Source: Cellulomonas carbonis (GTDB lineage Bacteria > Actinomycetota > Actinomycetes > Actinomycetales > Cellulomonadaceae). Taken from it: DNA of 64,000 nucleotides. Positions within the stretch are counted from its first letter, which is position 1; every line of letters begins with the position of its first letter. Below the pieces are notes generated by a model. The model made no database searches, was not told where the DNA came from, and was given only the letters and a program-made list of their open reading frames with translations. The translations under genes and the position numbers were made by a program. The stretch is taken from contig NZ_BMEB01000004.1 in the NCBI RefSeq assembly GCF_014636275.1, positions 248,001-312,000 of the forward strand, in the 5' to 3' direction. Shown in pieces: positions 55,353 to 63,856 of the stretch.

Positions 55353-56138
55353 GTGCGCATCGCGAGGTTCACCACCGGAGACGACCCCCGCTACGCCCTC
55401 GTCGAGGGCGGGCCGGGGGAGGAGCAGCTCGTCGTCATCACGGGCGACCCCATCTACACGCCGGTCCAGCCGACGGGCGAGCAGGTCCCGCTCGACCGCG
55501 ACGACGTCCGGCTGCTCGCACCCGTGATCCCCCGGTCCAAGGTGGTCGGCGTCGGCCGCAACTACGCGGACCACGCGGCGGAGATGGGCAACGCCGTGCC
55601 GACCAGCCCGATGCTGTTCCTCAAGCCGAACACGAGCGTCATCGGCCCCGACGACCCGATCGTGCTGCCGACGTGGACCGAGGAGGTCCACCACGAGGCC
55701 GAGCTCGCGGTGGTCATCGGCAAGGTCACCAAGGACGTCTCGCCCGAGAACGCCCTGTCGCGCGTGTTCGGCTACACGGTCGCCAACGACGTGACCGCCC
55801 GCGACATCCAGCGCTCGGACAGCCAGTGGACGCGGGCGAAGGGCTTCGACGGCTCGTGCCCGCTCGGGCCGTGGGTCGTCCCGGGCCTCGACGTCGACGA
55901 CCTCGCGGTCCGCGCGCGCGTCAACGGGCAGATGCGCCAGGACGGGCGCACGCGTGACCTGGTCTTCGACGTCGCGACGCTCGTGTCGTACGTGTCCGAG
56001 GTCTTCACTCTCCTGCCGGGCGACGTGATCCTCACGGGCACGCCCGCGGGCGTGGGGCCCGTGGTCCACGGCGACGTCGTCGAGGTCGAGGTCGAGGACA
56101 TCGGGGTGCTGCGCAACCCCGTGATCCGCCGCGACTGA
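55353..56138 (+). CDS. Fumarylacetoacetate hydrolase family protein
   Basis: A 261-residue metal-dependent hydrolase or decarboxylase of 2-keto acids. The metal-binding EELAVVIG-type segment (HHEAELAVVIG), and later GDVILTGTPAGVGPV, are conserved. Members act on fumarylpyruvate, oxaloacetate or acylpyruvates; the substrate here is not clear. The gene precedes gltX in M. tuberculosis as well (Rv2993c), so the linkage is old. Confidence 0.9.
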   Translation: MRIARFTTGDDPRYALVEGGPGEEQLVVITGDPIYTPVQPTGEQVPLDRDDVRLLAPVIPRSKVVGVGRNYADHAAEMGNAVPTSPMLFLKPNTSVIGPDDPIVLPTWTEEVHHEAELAVVIGKVTKDVSPENALSRVFGYTVANDVTARDIQRSDSQWTRAKGFDGSCPLGPWVVPGLDVDDLAVRARVNGQMRQDGRTRDLVFDVATLVSYVSEVFTLLPGDVILTGTPAGVGPVVHGDVVEVEVEDIGVLRNPVIRRD

Positions 56139-56196
56139 GCGGCCGCCTGCCGACGACGGCGGGCCCCTGCGCACGCCCGACGGGCGGTACCTCGTC

Positions 56197-56562
56197 GTGC
56201 GCGGCCGGCTGTGGCGCGCGACGGACCCCGGGCTGGACCCGGACGAGCGCGAGCGCCTCGTGCACGAGCTCATGTCCGCGCGACGGGCGAAGGCTGCCGC
56301 GATGCGGTCGGGCGACGCGGACGCGCGCGAGGAGGCCCGGCGCCGCGTCGACGCCGCGAAGGTCGCGCTCGGGGAGCGCGGGCCGGTGTGGTGGGACGAC
56401 GGCGAGCCCGACCTCACGCGCCGCACGGCCCGCACCACGCGCTACGCCGACTGGTACGCGGAGGTCGTCGGCGAGACCGCGCAGGAGGGTGCCACGGACA
56501 CCGCGACGGGCGGCGCGGCGGGCGGTGGGGCCGACGGCGGGACGAGCGGCACCCGCCGATAG
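56197..56562 (+). CDS. Conserved hypothetical protein upstream of gltX
   Basis: A 121-residue frame from GTG 56197. The residues encoded just upstream, RTPDGRYLV, look conserved with homologous small proteins, but no ATG, GTG or TTG lies in frame between the stop at 56122 and 56197; only CTG at 56167. The start is thus uncertain and a CTG start is possible. The protein has a helical, charged centre (RERLVHELMSARRAKAAAMR) and ends in a Gly/Ala-rich tail. Function unknown. Confidence 0.7.
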   Translation: MRGRLWRATDPGLDPDERERLVHELMSARRAKAAAMRSGDADAREEARRRVDAAKVALGERGPVWWDDGEPDLTRRTARTTRYADWYAEVVGETAQEGATDTATGGAAGGGADGGTSGTRR

Positions 56563-56574
56563 GCTGGCCGCACC

Positions 56575-58122
56575 ATGCCTGAGAACACGCCTGAGACGCT
56601 CGCCTCGCCCGTCGCGCCCACCGCCACCCCGTCACCCGGGGCCGTGCGCGTCCGCTTCTGCCCCTCGCCGACGGGGACGCCGCACGTCGGCCTCATCCGC
56701 ACCGCGCTGTTCAACTGGGCGTACGCGCGGCACACGGGCGGCACCTTCGTGTTCCGGATCGAGGACACGGACGCGGCGCGCGACTCCGAGGAGAGCTACC
56801 GCCAGCTCCTGGACGCGATGAGCTGGCTCGGCCTCGACTGGGACGAGGGCGTCGAGGTGGGCGGACCGCACGAGCCCTACCGGCAGTCGCAGCGCATGGA
56901 CGTCTACGCCGACGTCGCGCGCCGGCTCCTCGAGGCGGGCTACGCGTACGAGTCGTTCTCGACGCCCGAGGAGGTCGAGGAGCGCCACCGCGCCGCCGGC
57001 CGCGACCCGAAGCTCGGCTACGACGGGTTCGACCGGGACCTCACCGAGGAGCAGAGGGCCGCGTACCGCGCCGCGGGCCGCGAGCCCGTGCTGCGGATCC
57101 GGATGCCCGACGAGGACGTCGTCTTCCGCGACCTCGTGCGCGGCGACCTCACCTTCCCGGCCGGTTCGGTGCCCGACTACGTCATCGTGCGTGCGAACGG
57201 GCAGCCGCTGTACACGCTCACCAACCCCGTCGACGACGCGCTCATGGGCATCACGCACGTCCTGCGCGGCGAGGACCTGCTGTCGTCGACCCCGCGCCAG
57301 GTCGTGCTGTTCCGGGCGCTCGTCGCGCTCGGCGTCGCGAGCGTCGAGCCCGTGTACGGCCACATGCCGTACGTCATGGGGGAGGGCAACAAGAAGCTCT
57401 CCAAGCGGGATCCCGAGTCCAACCTCTTCCTGCACCGCGAGCGGGGCTTCGTCCCCGAGGGCCTGCTGAACTACCTCGCCCTGCTGGGCTGGTCCATCGG
57501 GCCGGACCGCGACATCTTCTCGGTCGAGGAGATGGTCGCGGCGTTCGACGTCGCCGACGTCAACCCGAACCCGTCGCGGTTCGACGTCAAGAAGGCCGAG
57601 GCGATCAACGGCGCCCACGTGCGCCTCCTGCCGCCCGACGTCTTCCGCGAGCGCCTCGTGCCGTACCTGCACGCGTCGCGCGTCGTGTCGGCCGAGCGGT
57701 ACGAGGCGCTCACCGCCGCCGAGCGCGCGGTCCTGGACGCCGCGGCCCCGCTCGTGCAGGAGCGCATGACGCTGCTGGGCGAGTCGGTCGGCATGCTCGG
57801 CTTCCTCTTCGTCGCCGACGACGCGCTCGTGGTCGAGGACGACGCGCGGGCGGCCCTGCGCGACGGCGCCGCCGAGGTGCTCGACGCGGCGGTGGCGGCG
57901 CTCGAGGCCCTTCCCGAGGAGGGCTTCACGACGGCCGCGACGCAGGACGCGCTCACCGCGGCGCTCGTCGACGGGCTCGGCCTCAAGCCGCGTCTGGCCT
58001 ACACGCCGCTGCGCGTCGCGGTGTCCGGTCGCAAGGTGTCCCCGCCGCTGTTCGAGTCCCTCGAGATCCTCGGCAGGGCCTCGACGCTCGCGCGCCTGCG
58101 CTCGCTGCGCTCGTCGCTGTGA
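56575..58122 (+). CDS. gltX: Glutamate--tRNA ligase
   Basis: GltX charges tRNA-Glu and, where GatCAB works, also tRNA-Gln for later amidation. The 515-residue class I synthetase has HVGL as its HIGH motif (in [15 protein letters not shown]), and [10 protein letters not shown] as the KMSKS loop. A TAGGCT hexamer lies 9 bases before ATG 56575. The stop overlaps the next gene's GTG (GTGA). Its tRNA partners lie in this window at 60923 and 61103. Confidence 0.96.
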   Translation: MPENTPETLASPVAPTATPSPGAVRVRFCPSPTGTPHVGLIRTALFNWAYARHTGGTFVFRIEDTDAARDSEESYRQLLDAMSWLGLDWDEGVEVGGPHEPYRQSQRMDVYADVARRLLEAGYAYESFSTPEEVEERHRAAGRDPKLGYDGFDRDLTEEQRAAYRAAGREPVLRIRMPDEDVVFRDLVRGDLTFPAGSVPDYVIVRANGQPLYTLTNPVDDALMGITHVLRGEDLLSSTPRQVVLFRALVALGVASVEPVYGHMPYVMGEGNKKLSKRDPESNLFLHRERGFVPEGLLNYLALLGWSIGPDRDIFSVEEMVAAFDVADVNPNPSRFDVKKAEAINGAHVRLLPPDVFRERLVPYLHASRVVSAERYEALTAAERAVLDAAAPLVQERMTLLGESVGMLGFLFVADDALVVEDDARAALRDGAAEVLDAAVAALEALPEEGFTTAATQDALTAALVDGLGLKPRLAYTPLRVAVSGRKVSPPLFESLEILGRASTLARLRSLRSSL

Positions 58123-58868
58123 CGGGCCGCCGCGTCGACGGTGTGCTGTTCGACGTCGACGACACCCTGGTCGACACGCGCGGTGCGTTCGCGGTCGCGC
58201 TCGCCGAGGTCGCCCGAGCCCACCTGCCGCACCTCGGCGAGGACGCGCACCCGGAGCTCCTGAGGGTCTGGCGTGCCGACGCCGGGGGCCACTACGCGCG
58301 GTACACGAGCGGCGGCACCGACTACCGCACGCAGCGCATGACGCGCGCGAACGAGCTCCAGGCGGCGTTCGGCGGCGACCAGCTCGACGACGCCGCGTAC
58401 GAGGCGTGGAACGCGGTGTTCGAGGCCGGCTTCTCCGGCGCGTGGACGGCGCACCTGGACGCGCACGACGTCGTCCGGCAGCTGCTCGACGCGGGCGTCG
58501 CGGTCGCCGCGATGACCAACGCCGCGGTCGCGTACCAGACGACGAAGCTCGAGCGTGCGGGCCTCGGCGAGCACGTGACCGTGCTGGTCGGTGTCGACAC
58601 GCTCGGGGTGGGCAAGCCCGACCCGGCGGTGTTCGTCGAGGCGTGCCGACGGCTGGGCACCGAGCCGGCGCGGACGGCCTACGTCGGCGACGAGCTCGAC
58701 GTCGACGCGCGGGCCGCGGTCGCAGCCGGGCTGCTCGGGGTCTGGGTCGACCGGCCCGGGCCGCGTCGCGTCGACATCCCCGACGAGGACGTCGCCGCCG
58801 CGCGCGCCGCGGGGGTCGAGGTCGTCACGACGCTCGCGGAGGTGCCGGGGCTGCTCGGCGTCTCGTAG
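58119..58868 (+). CDS. HAD family hydrolase
   Basis: A 249-residue phosphatase-like protein with the catalytic DVDDTLVDT motif I at residues 11-19, a helical cap (about 25-95), motif II MTNAA, Lys in [10 protein letters not shown] and the [11 protein letters not shown] motif IV. The substrate is unknown. It is translationally coupled to gltX by a 4-base overlap. Confidence 0.9.
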   Translation: MTGRRVDGVLFDVDDTLVDTRGAFAVALAEVARAHLPHLGEDAHPELLRVWRADAGGHYARYTSGGTDYRTQRMTRANELQAAFGGDQLDDAAYEAWNAVFEAGFSGAWTAHLDAHDVVRQLLDAGVAVAAMTNAAVAYQTTKLERAGLGEHVTVLVGVDTLGVGKPDPAVFVEACRRLGTEPARTAYVGDELDVDARAAVAAGLLGVWVDRPGPRRVDIPDEDVAAARAAGVEVVTTLAEVPGLLGVS

Positions 58869-58921
58869 CCGCTCTGCCTCTCGTGGCCGCTCGGTGTGTC
58901 GTGGCGGCTCGTCGTGGCCCC

Positions 58922-60763
58922 TCAGCGCCCCACGGCGTAGCCCTGCATGCCGCGCGGGTTGGCGGCGGCGTGCAGCATGCCGTCGTGGCCGATGGCGGCC
59001 GCGCTGAGCCGGCCGAGCGACCAGGGTGCCGTGACGGTGACCTCGTGCCCGCGTCGGCGCAGCTCGCCGACGACCTCCGGACCGAAGCGCTCCTCGACGT
59101 GCACCCCTGCGGGGTCGAGGTCGCGCGGGTCGAACGACGACACGAGGTGCGTCGTGTGGAACGTCGGCGCGTCGATGGCCTCCTGGAGCCCCATCCCGAA
59201 GACGAGGTGGTTGAGCAGGAACGGCACCTGCCACTGGTCCTGCTGGTCGCCGCCGGGCGTGCCGCACGCGATCTCCGGCCGCCCGTCGCGCAGGACGAGG
59301 GTGGGGCTGAGCGTCGTCCGGGGACGTTTGCGCGGTGCGACCGACCCGGGGAACCCGTCCTCGACCCAGAACATCTGCGCGCGCGTCGGGAGCTGGAACC
59401 CGAGGGTCGGGATCACGGGCGACGACTGGAGCCATGCGCCGCTCGGCGTCGCCGAGACGACGTTGCCCCACCGGTCGACCACGTCGAGGTGGCACGTGTC
59501 GCCGCGCGTGGACCCGTCACGGGCGATCGTCGGCTCGCCGACGCCGGCGGCGCGCGTGGCGGGCGACACCGATCGCCCGGCACGGCGCGCCGCGACCGCG
59601 GCGGCCACGCGCTCGGCCACCGCGGGCGGGAGCGGCGGTGCGGGCCGTCCGTCGGGCGACCCGGGCGCGACGTCGTCGGCCGCGTCGGGGGAGACGAGGC
59701 GACGCCTCTCGTCGGCGTACGCCGACGAGAGGAGGGCCTCCAGCGGGACGTCCGTGCGGTCGGGGTCGCCGTACCAGTGGTCGCGGTCGGCGTACGCGAG
59801 CTTGGCGGTCTCGACGACGGCGTGCACGAGCTCGGCGGTTCCCGGCCGGGTGTCCGCGAGGTCCATCCCCGTCAGGAGCGCGAGGTGCTGCAGCAGGACG
59901 GGGCCCTGACCCCACGGACCGGTCTTGGCGACGGTCCGACCCGCGACCTCGAGCGTCGCGGGCGCCTCCTCGCGCACGCGCCACGCGGTCAGGTCGTCGG
60001 CCGTGAGCAGCCCGCCGTGCGCGTGCCCGGTCGAGTCCACGAGCGACTGCGTCGCGCAGAACCGACCGATCTCCTCCGCGACGAACCCCTCGTAGAACGC
60101 GCGCCGCGCGGCCTCGATCCCGGCCTCGCGCGAGGGGCCCGCGGCGCGCGACTCGTCCGCGATGCGCTCGAGCGTGGCGGCGAGGACGGGGAGCCGGAAC
60201 CGTGACATCGGCTCCGGCACGGCGCCGTCGGGCAGGTACGTCTCGGCCGAGGTCGGCCAGTGGCTGCGGAAGTGGTGCGCGACCGCGCCGATCGTCGTGG
60301 CGGCCTGCGGGATGAGCGGGAAGCCGTCCCGGGCGTAGCCGATCGCGTACCGCAGGACGTCCGCGACGTGCCACGTGCCGTAGCGGGCGAGCAGGTCCAG
60401 CCACGTGCCGAACGCGCCGGGCACGACGGCGGCGAGCAGGCCGGTCCCGGGCACGTGGTCCAGCCCGAGCGCCGCGAAGGCCTCGGGCGTCGCGGCGGCG
60501 GGTGCCGTCCCCTGGCCGCACAGCACGAACGGGTCGCCGCCCGCTGTGCACGCGACGAGCGGCAGGTCACCGCCCAGCCCGTTCAGGTGCGGCTCGACGA
60601 CGTGCAGGACGAGCCCGGCGGCGACCGCGGCGTCGAAGGCGTTGCCGCCGGCCTCGAGGACCGCCATGCCGGACTGGGAGGCGAGCCAGTGCGTCGACGC
60701 GACCATCCCCGTCGTTCCCACGAGCTCGGGACGGGTCGTGAAGGGGCGAGATGCAGGGGTCAC
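58922..60763 (-). CDS. Gamma-glutamyltransferase family protein
   Basis: A 613-residue Ntn-hydrolase expected to cleave itself before the catalytic Thr423 (in RGDTCHLDVVD). The N-terminal region has LEAGGNAFDAAVAAGLVLHVVEPHLNGLGGD. Unlike typical exported GGTs, no signal peptide is seen, and actinobacteria use mycothiol, so glutathione may not be the substrate. GTG 60763 is chosen (VTPASRPFTTRPELV); a longer frame upstream lacks conservation. Confidence 0.85.
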   Translation of the reverse strand: MTPASRPFTTRPELVGTTGMVASTHWLASQSGMAVLEAGGNAFDAAVAAGLVLHVVEPHLNGLGGDLPLVACTAGGDPFVLCGQGTAPAAATPEAFAALGLDHVPGTGLLAAVVPGAFGTWLDLLARYGTWHVADVLRYAIGYARDGFPLIPQAATTIGAVAHHFRSHWPTSAETYLPDGAVPEPMSRFRLPVLAATLERIADESRAAGPSREAGIEAARRAFYEGFVAEEIGRFCATQSLVDSTGHAHGGLLTADDLTAWRVREEAPATLEVAGRTVAKTGPWGQGPVLLQHLALLTGMDLADTRPGTAELVHAVVETAKLAYADRDHWYGDPDRTDVPLEALLSSAYADERRRLVSPDAADDVAPGSPDGRPAPPLPPAVAERVAAAVAARRAGRSVSPATRAAGVGEPTIARDGSTRGDTCHLDVVDRWGNVVSATPSGAWLQSSPVIPTLGFQLPTRAQMFWVEDGFPGSVAPRKRPRTTLSPTLVLRDGRPEIACGTPGGDQQDQWQVPFLLNHLVFGMGLQEAIDAPTFHTTHLVSSFDPRDLDPAGVHVEERFGPEVVGELRRRGHEVTVTAPWSLGRLSAAAIGHDGMLHAAANPRGMQGYAVGR

Positions 60764-60827
60764 CTCGCGATGCTCGCACGGGTCCGTGTGAGGTCGCTCA
60801 CGCGCGGGCGCTCGAGAACCGGTCGGT

Positions 60828-60856
60828 TTGGCGAGCCGTCGTGCGTCGGGTAGAGT
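60828..60856 (+). promoter_or_regulatory. Promoter of tRNA-Gln
   Basis: TTGGCG (60828-60833), 17-base spacer, TAGAGT (60851-60856). The tRNA begins 66 bases later. Confidence 0.6.
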
Positions 60857-60922
60857 TCCCCGCCGGTACGACGACCGGATTCGGGGCTCCTTGGAGCCCC
60901 CGGAACGGGAGTCATACCCCCT

Positions 60923-60994
60923 TGGGGTATGGTGTAATTGGCAGCACGAGTGATTCTGGTTCACTTAGTCTAGGTTCGAGTCCTGGTACCCCAG
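60923..60994 (+). tRNA. tRNA-Gln (CTG anticodon)
   Basis: A 72-base cloverleaf. The acceptor arms TGGGGTA and TACCCCA pair fully, the anticodon arm AGTGA-TTCTGGT-TCACT gives anticodon CTG, and the T loop has GGTTCGAGTCC. It is the first of two tRNAs after the gltX region. Confidence 0.95.
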
Positions 60995-61034
60995 CGTCCC
61001 GCTGACCGGCGGTTTCATCCCTCGCGGGATGTGG

Positions 61035-61063
61035 TCGAAGGCCCGGCGGACATGCTGTAGAGT
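61035..61063 (+). promoter_or_regulatory. Promoter of tRNA-Glu
   Basis: TCGAAG (61035-61040), 17-base spacer, TAGAGT (61058-61063), identical to the tRNA-Gln -10. Confidence 0.5.
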
Positions 61064-61102
61064 TTCACGCGGTCGATCCCCGGAAGGGGAGAAACCGACT
61101 AG

Positions 61103-61175
61103 GCCCCCATCGTCTAGAGGCCTAGGACGCCGCCCTCTCACGGCGGTAACAGGGGTTCGAATCCCCTTGGGGGTA
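61103..61175 (+). tRNA. tRNA-Glu (CTC anticodon)
   Basis: A 73-base cloverleaf with acceptor GCCCCCA / TGGGGGT, anticodon arm CCGCC-CTCTCAC-GGCGG (anticodon CTC), and a GGTTCGAATCC T loop. Adenine 61175 is the discriminator base. Confidence 0.95.
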
Positions 61176-61180
61176 CGGAA

Positions 61181-61214
61181 CGAGGGCCCGGTCACCACGG
61201 TGACCGGGCCCTCG
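61181..61214. terminator. Terminator after tRNA-Glu
   Basis: A perfect 16-base-pair inverted repeat (61181-61196 with 61199-61214), 5 bases after the tRNA. It may also end the redoxin gene transcript from the other side. Confidence 0.75.
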
Positions 61215-61291
61215 TCGTTCTCCGCCCCCTCGAGCCGGCCCTGCGGGTGGAGGGCAGCGCGAGCGGCGGGCGGCGGGTGCCGCCGACGGGC

Positions 61292-62152
61292 TCAGCCGAG
61301 CGCGACCGCGATCACGGCCGACACGGCGGCGACGACGCCCGCCAGGACGGTCGCGGCGGCAGGTCCGCGCCGGTCGGTGGGGAGCGGGGCGAACCACTGC
61401 GACACCCGCGCGAGCACTGTCATGGGCGGCGCCGCGCGGCGGACGTCCCGTGCGGCCTTGGGTCCCGCCCGGTCGACGACGGCGGGCAGGTGCCCGACCG
61501 CGCGGACGAGGGGCGCGACGGTGCGGCTGCGCCGTGCCGAGCGTCGTCCTCGCAGGACGTCCTCGAGCGCGTCGCGGACCGCCCGGTCGTCGTTCGCCCA
61601 GTGGATGCGCGCGGAGATCCGCCCCTCGGGCGTGAGCACGTACGCGGCGTTGGGCTTGGTCCCGAGCGCTCGGTGCAGCGTCCCGTCGACGTCGTCGACC
61701 GCGACCTCGTGGCGGACGCCCAGGTCGGCAGCCATGGCTGCGGCGGCGGCGAGCTTGTCCTGCGCCGTGCCGGGCTGCGTGATGACGTCGCCCGGGTGCG
61801 CCTCGCGCGTCTGGACCAGCACGAACCGCACGCGGTCGCCGTACTCGTCGAGGAGCGCGTCGATGCGCGGCACGCCGCTGCGCGTCACCGGGCAGGTGCG
61901 CGATCCGAGCACCAGCAGGACAGGACGGGCACCGAGGGCGTCGGAGCGCAGTCGGCCCCCGTCGAGCGTGGGGAGGTCGAACGCGGGGACGAGGTCGCCG
62001 GGCGCCGGGTCGGACCGGCGGTACCGCAGGTCCTCGAGCATGTGGTGCGTCCGGAACGTGTCGAACCGGTAGCGGTCCGCCGCGGCGGCCGCGGCGGGGC
62101 GCCCGGCGTCCCTGTCCGTGGTGCCGGTGGTGTCGTGCGTCGTGGTCCTCAT
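61292..62152 (-). CDS. Thioredoxin-fold protein with deiodinase-like motif and C-terminal membrane anchor
   Basis: A 286-residue protein. The central domain (about 50-190) is a redoxin/deiodinase-type thioredoxin fold: GSRTCPVTRSGVPRIDAL resembles the active site of iodothyronine deiodinases (with Cys in the selenocysteine place), and VQTREAHPGDVI resembles their conserved EAHPSD segment. The C-terminal 24 residues form a hydrophobic anchor. Substrate unknown; peroxide or quinone reduction, or a dehalogenation, are open. ATG 62152 follows GAGAGG. A TetR-type operator lies just upstream. Confidence 0.72.
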   Translation of the reverse strand: MRTTTHDTTGTTDRDAGRPAAAAAADRYRFDTFRTHHMLEDLRYRRSDPAPGDLVPAFDLPTLDGGRLRSDALGARPVLLVLGSRTCPVTRSGVPRIDALLDEYGDRVRFVLVQTREAHPGDVITQPGTAQDKLAAAAAMAADLGVRHEVAVDDVDGTLHRALGTKPNAAYVLTPEGRISARIHWANDDRAVRDALEDVLRGRRSARRSRTVAPLVRAVGHLPAVVDRAGPKAARDVRRAAPPMTVLARVSQWFAPLPTDRRGPAAATVLAGVVAAVSAVIAVALG

Positions 62153-62177
62153 CGGTGCACCTCTCGTTCGGTGGAGA

Positions 62178-62197
62178 ACTTGACCGATCGGTCAAGT
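62178..62197. promoter_or_regulatory. TetR operator upstream of the deiodinase-like gene
   Basis: ACTTGACCGATCGGTCAAGT is a perfect 20-base palindrome, 25 bases before the redoxin ATG at 62152. Its 16-base core is identical to that before tetR. Confidence 0.85.
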
Positions 62198-62235
62198 CGA
62201 AGGCCGTGCCGACGGCAGGGCCGGTTCGTGCGGGC

Positions 62236-62826
62236 TCAGCCCGGGGGGAGGAGGCGGCGGACCGTCGCGGCGAGACCGTCGAGCAGGGTCAGGTCGTCGT
62301 GCGCGCGCGCGAGCGCGGCCGAGCCCTGGACCACGGCGACGACGTCCCGCGCGAGCCCGACCGGGTCGAGGTCGCGTGCGACGTCCCCGCGGGCCTGTGC
62401 GTCACGGACGGTGTCCGCGACACGCGTCACGTAGCGGCCGAGGACGTCGGCGACGCGCTCGCCGAGCGGGCCGCCCGCCGCCGGCAGCTCGGTCGCGAGG
62501 TTGCCGATCGGGCAGCCCGGAACGGCTCCCAGCCGTCGCGACATGTGCCCCATGAGCGTGACGAACGACGCGACGAACCGGTCGAGGCGCTCGAGCGGAG
62601 GCTCCTCGCGGTCGAGCGCGTCGTCGAGCACCCCGGACATGAGCTCCCAGTCGCGTTCGAGGACCGCGAGCCCGAGCTCGGCCTTGGACGGGAAGAAGTG
62701 GTACAGGCTGCCCTTGCGGACGCCGGCCGCGCGGCACACGTCGTCGACGCCCACGTCGGCGTACGACGCCGCGTGCACGAGGTCCCGTGCGGTGGCGAGC
62801 ACGCGCTCGCGGGTGTCGGACGGCAT
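62236..62826 (-). CDS. TetR family transcriptional regulator
   Basis: A 196-residue repressor with an N-terminal HTH (MPSDTRERVLATARDLVHAASYADVGVDDVCRAAGVRKGSLYHFFPSK begins it) and a C-terminal ligand domain (about 75-196) of the TetR_C type seen in CmtR/AcrR-like proteins. ATG 62826 is chosen: a TACGGT -10 lies 6 bases upstream, and the longer frame starting at 62862 would run through the operator. It is upstream of, and on the same strand as, the deiodinase-like gene. Confidence 0.9.
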   Translation of the reverse strand: MPSDTRERVLATARDLVHAASYADVGVDDVCRAAGVRKGSLYHFFPSKAELGLAVLERDWELMSGVLDDALDREEPPLERLDRFVASFVTLMGHMSRRLGAVPGCPIGNLATELPAAGGPLGERVADVLGRYVTRVADTVRDAQARGDVARDLDPVGLARDVVAVVQGSAALARAHDDLTLLDGLAATVRRLLPPG

Positions 62827-62832
62827 GTCGCG

Positions 62833-62862
62833 ACCGTAGGCGAGAGTTGACCGATCGGTCAA
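62833..62862 (-). promoter_or_regulatory. Promoter and operator of tetR
   Basis: On the minus strand the -35 TTGACC (62861-62856), 17-base spacer, and -10 TACGGT (62838-62833). The perfect palindrome TTGACCGATCGGTCAA (62847-62862) contains this -35, so the repressor would block its own promoter. Confidence 0.8.
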
Positions 62863-63036
62863 CAGTCCGCTCCCAGGATGGCCGGTCGTGAGCGGGACGT
62901 CGGTGCGGGGCCGCGGGGTGGTCGGGCGCGTCGTGCGACGACGCAGCGTCGGGGGACCGCGGTCGAGCGCGCACCCCCGGACGACGGCACCCCGGGGCGC
63001 GGCGCGGTCGTGCGCGTGCCCCGGGGTGGTGGACGG

Positions 63037-63756
63037 TCACTCGGCGGTGCGGCGCAGCACCTCGGTCAGGCGGTTGGCGGCGGCGACGACCGCGGCGGCG
63101 TGCAGGCGACCCGGCTGGCGCCCGAGGCGCTCGACCGGTCCCGAGATCGAGACCGCTGCGACGACGCGCCCCGACGGGCCGCGCACCGGGGCGGAGACGG
63201 ACGCGACGCCGGCCTCGCGCTCCGACACCGACTGGGCCCAGCCGCGGCGACGGACGCCCGAGAGGATCGTCGCGGTGAACTTGGCGCCCTGGAGCCCGCG
63301 GTGCAACCGGTCCGGCTCCTCCCACGCGAGGAGGATCTGGGCCGCGGAGCCGGCCTGCATCGTGAGCGTCGCGCCCACGGGGATCGAGTCGCGCAGACCC
63401 ATGGGTCGCTCCGCCGCGGCGACGCAGATGCGCTGGTCGCCCTGGCGCCGGTACAGCTGGGCGCTCTCCCCGCAGTGGTCGCGCAGCGCGGTCAGCACGG
63501 GGTTCGCGGCGGCGAGCAGGCGGTCCTCGCCGGCTGCGGTCGCGAGCTCCGACAGACGCGGGCCGAGCACGAACCTGCCCTGCATGTCGCGGGCGACCAG
63601 GCGGTGGTGCTCGAGCGCGACGGCGAGGCGGTGCGCGGTGGGGCGGGCAAGATGGGTGGCGGCGACGAGCTGGGCGAGCGTCGCCGGGCCGGCCTCGAGG
63701 GCGCTCAGGACCGACGCGGCCTTGTCCAGGACGCCGACTCCGCTAGAGTTGTCCAT
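63037..63756 (-). CDS. ltbR: IclR family transcriptional regulator (LtbR-like)
   Basis: A 239-residue regulator with an N-terminal winged HTH (VLSALEAGPATLAQLVAATHLARPTAHRLAVALEHHRLV) and a C-terminal IclR effector domain. Its place, divergent from leuC, matches LtbR of corynebacteria and Rv2989, which control leucine (and tryptophan) synthesis. ATG 63756 is used. The 210 bases between this gene and tetR's start show nothing I can name. Confidence 0.87.
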   Translation of the reverse strand: MDNSSGVGVLDKAASVLSALEAGPATLAQLVAATHLARPTAHRLAVALEHHRLVARDMQGRFVLGPRLSELATAAGEDRLLAAANPVLTALRDHCGESAQLYRRQGDQRICVAAAERPMGLRDSIPVGATLTMQAGSAAQILLAWEEPDRLHRGLQGAKFTATILSGVRRRGWAQSVSEREAGVASVSAPVRGPSGRVVAAVSISGPVERLGRQPGRLHAAAVVAAANRLTEVLRRTAE

Positions 63757-63768
63757 ACGTCGATACTG

Positions 63769-63789
63769 GCGTCTCGCGACGTGAGACGC
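63769..63789. promoter_or_regulatory. Inverted repeat between ltbR and leuC
   Basis: GCGTCTC / GAGACGC, 7-base arms with a 7-base centre, 13 bases from the ltbR ATG. A possible LtbR binding site for autoregulation and for leuC. Confidence 0.5.
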
Positions 63790-63856
63790 AAGTCCCTCGG
63801 CCCGACGACTTCCCGGGACACCCCTCCGGGCACGCGGAACGCGAGAGGAAGAGCAG

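Noticed and set aside
62827-62862. Upstream Met for tetR (starting MTDRSTLAYG).
   Set aside because: It would put the start codon inside the operator and promoter.
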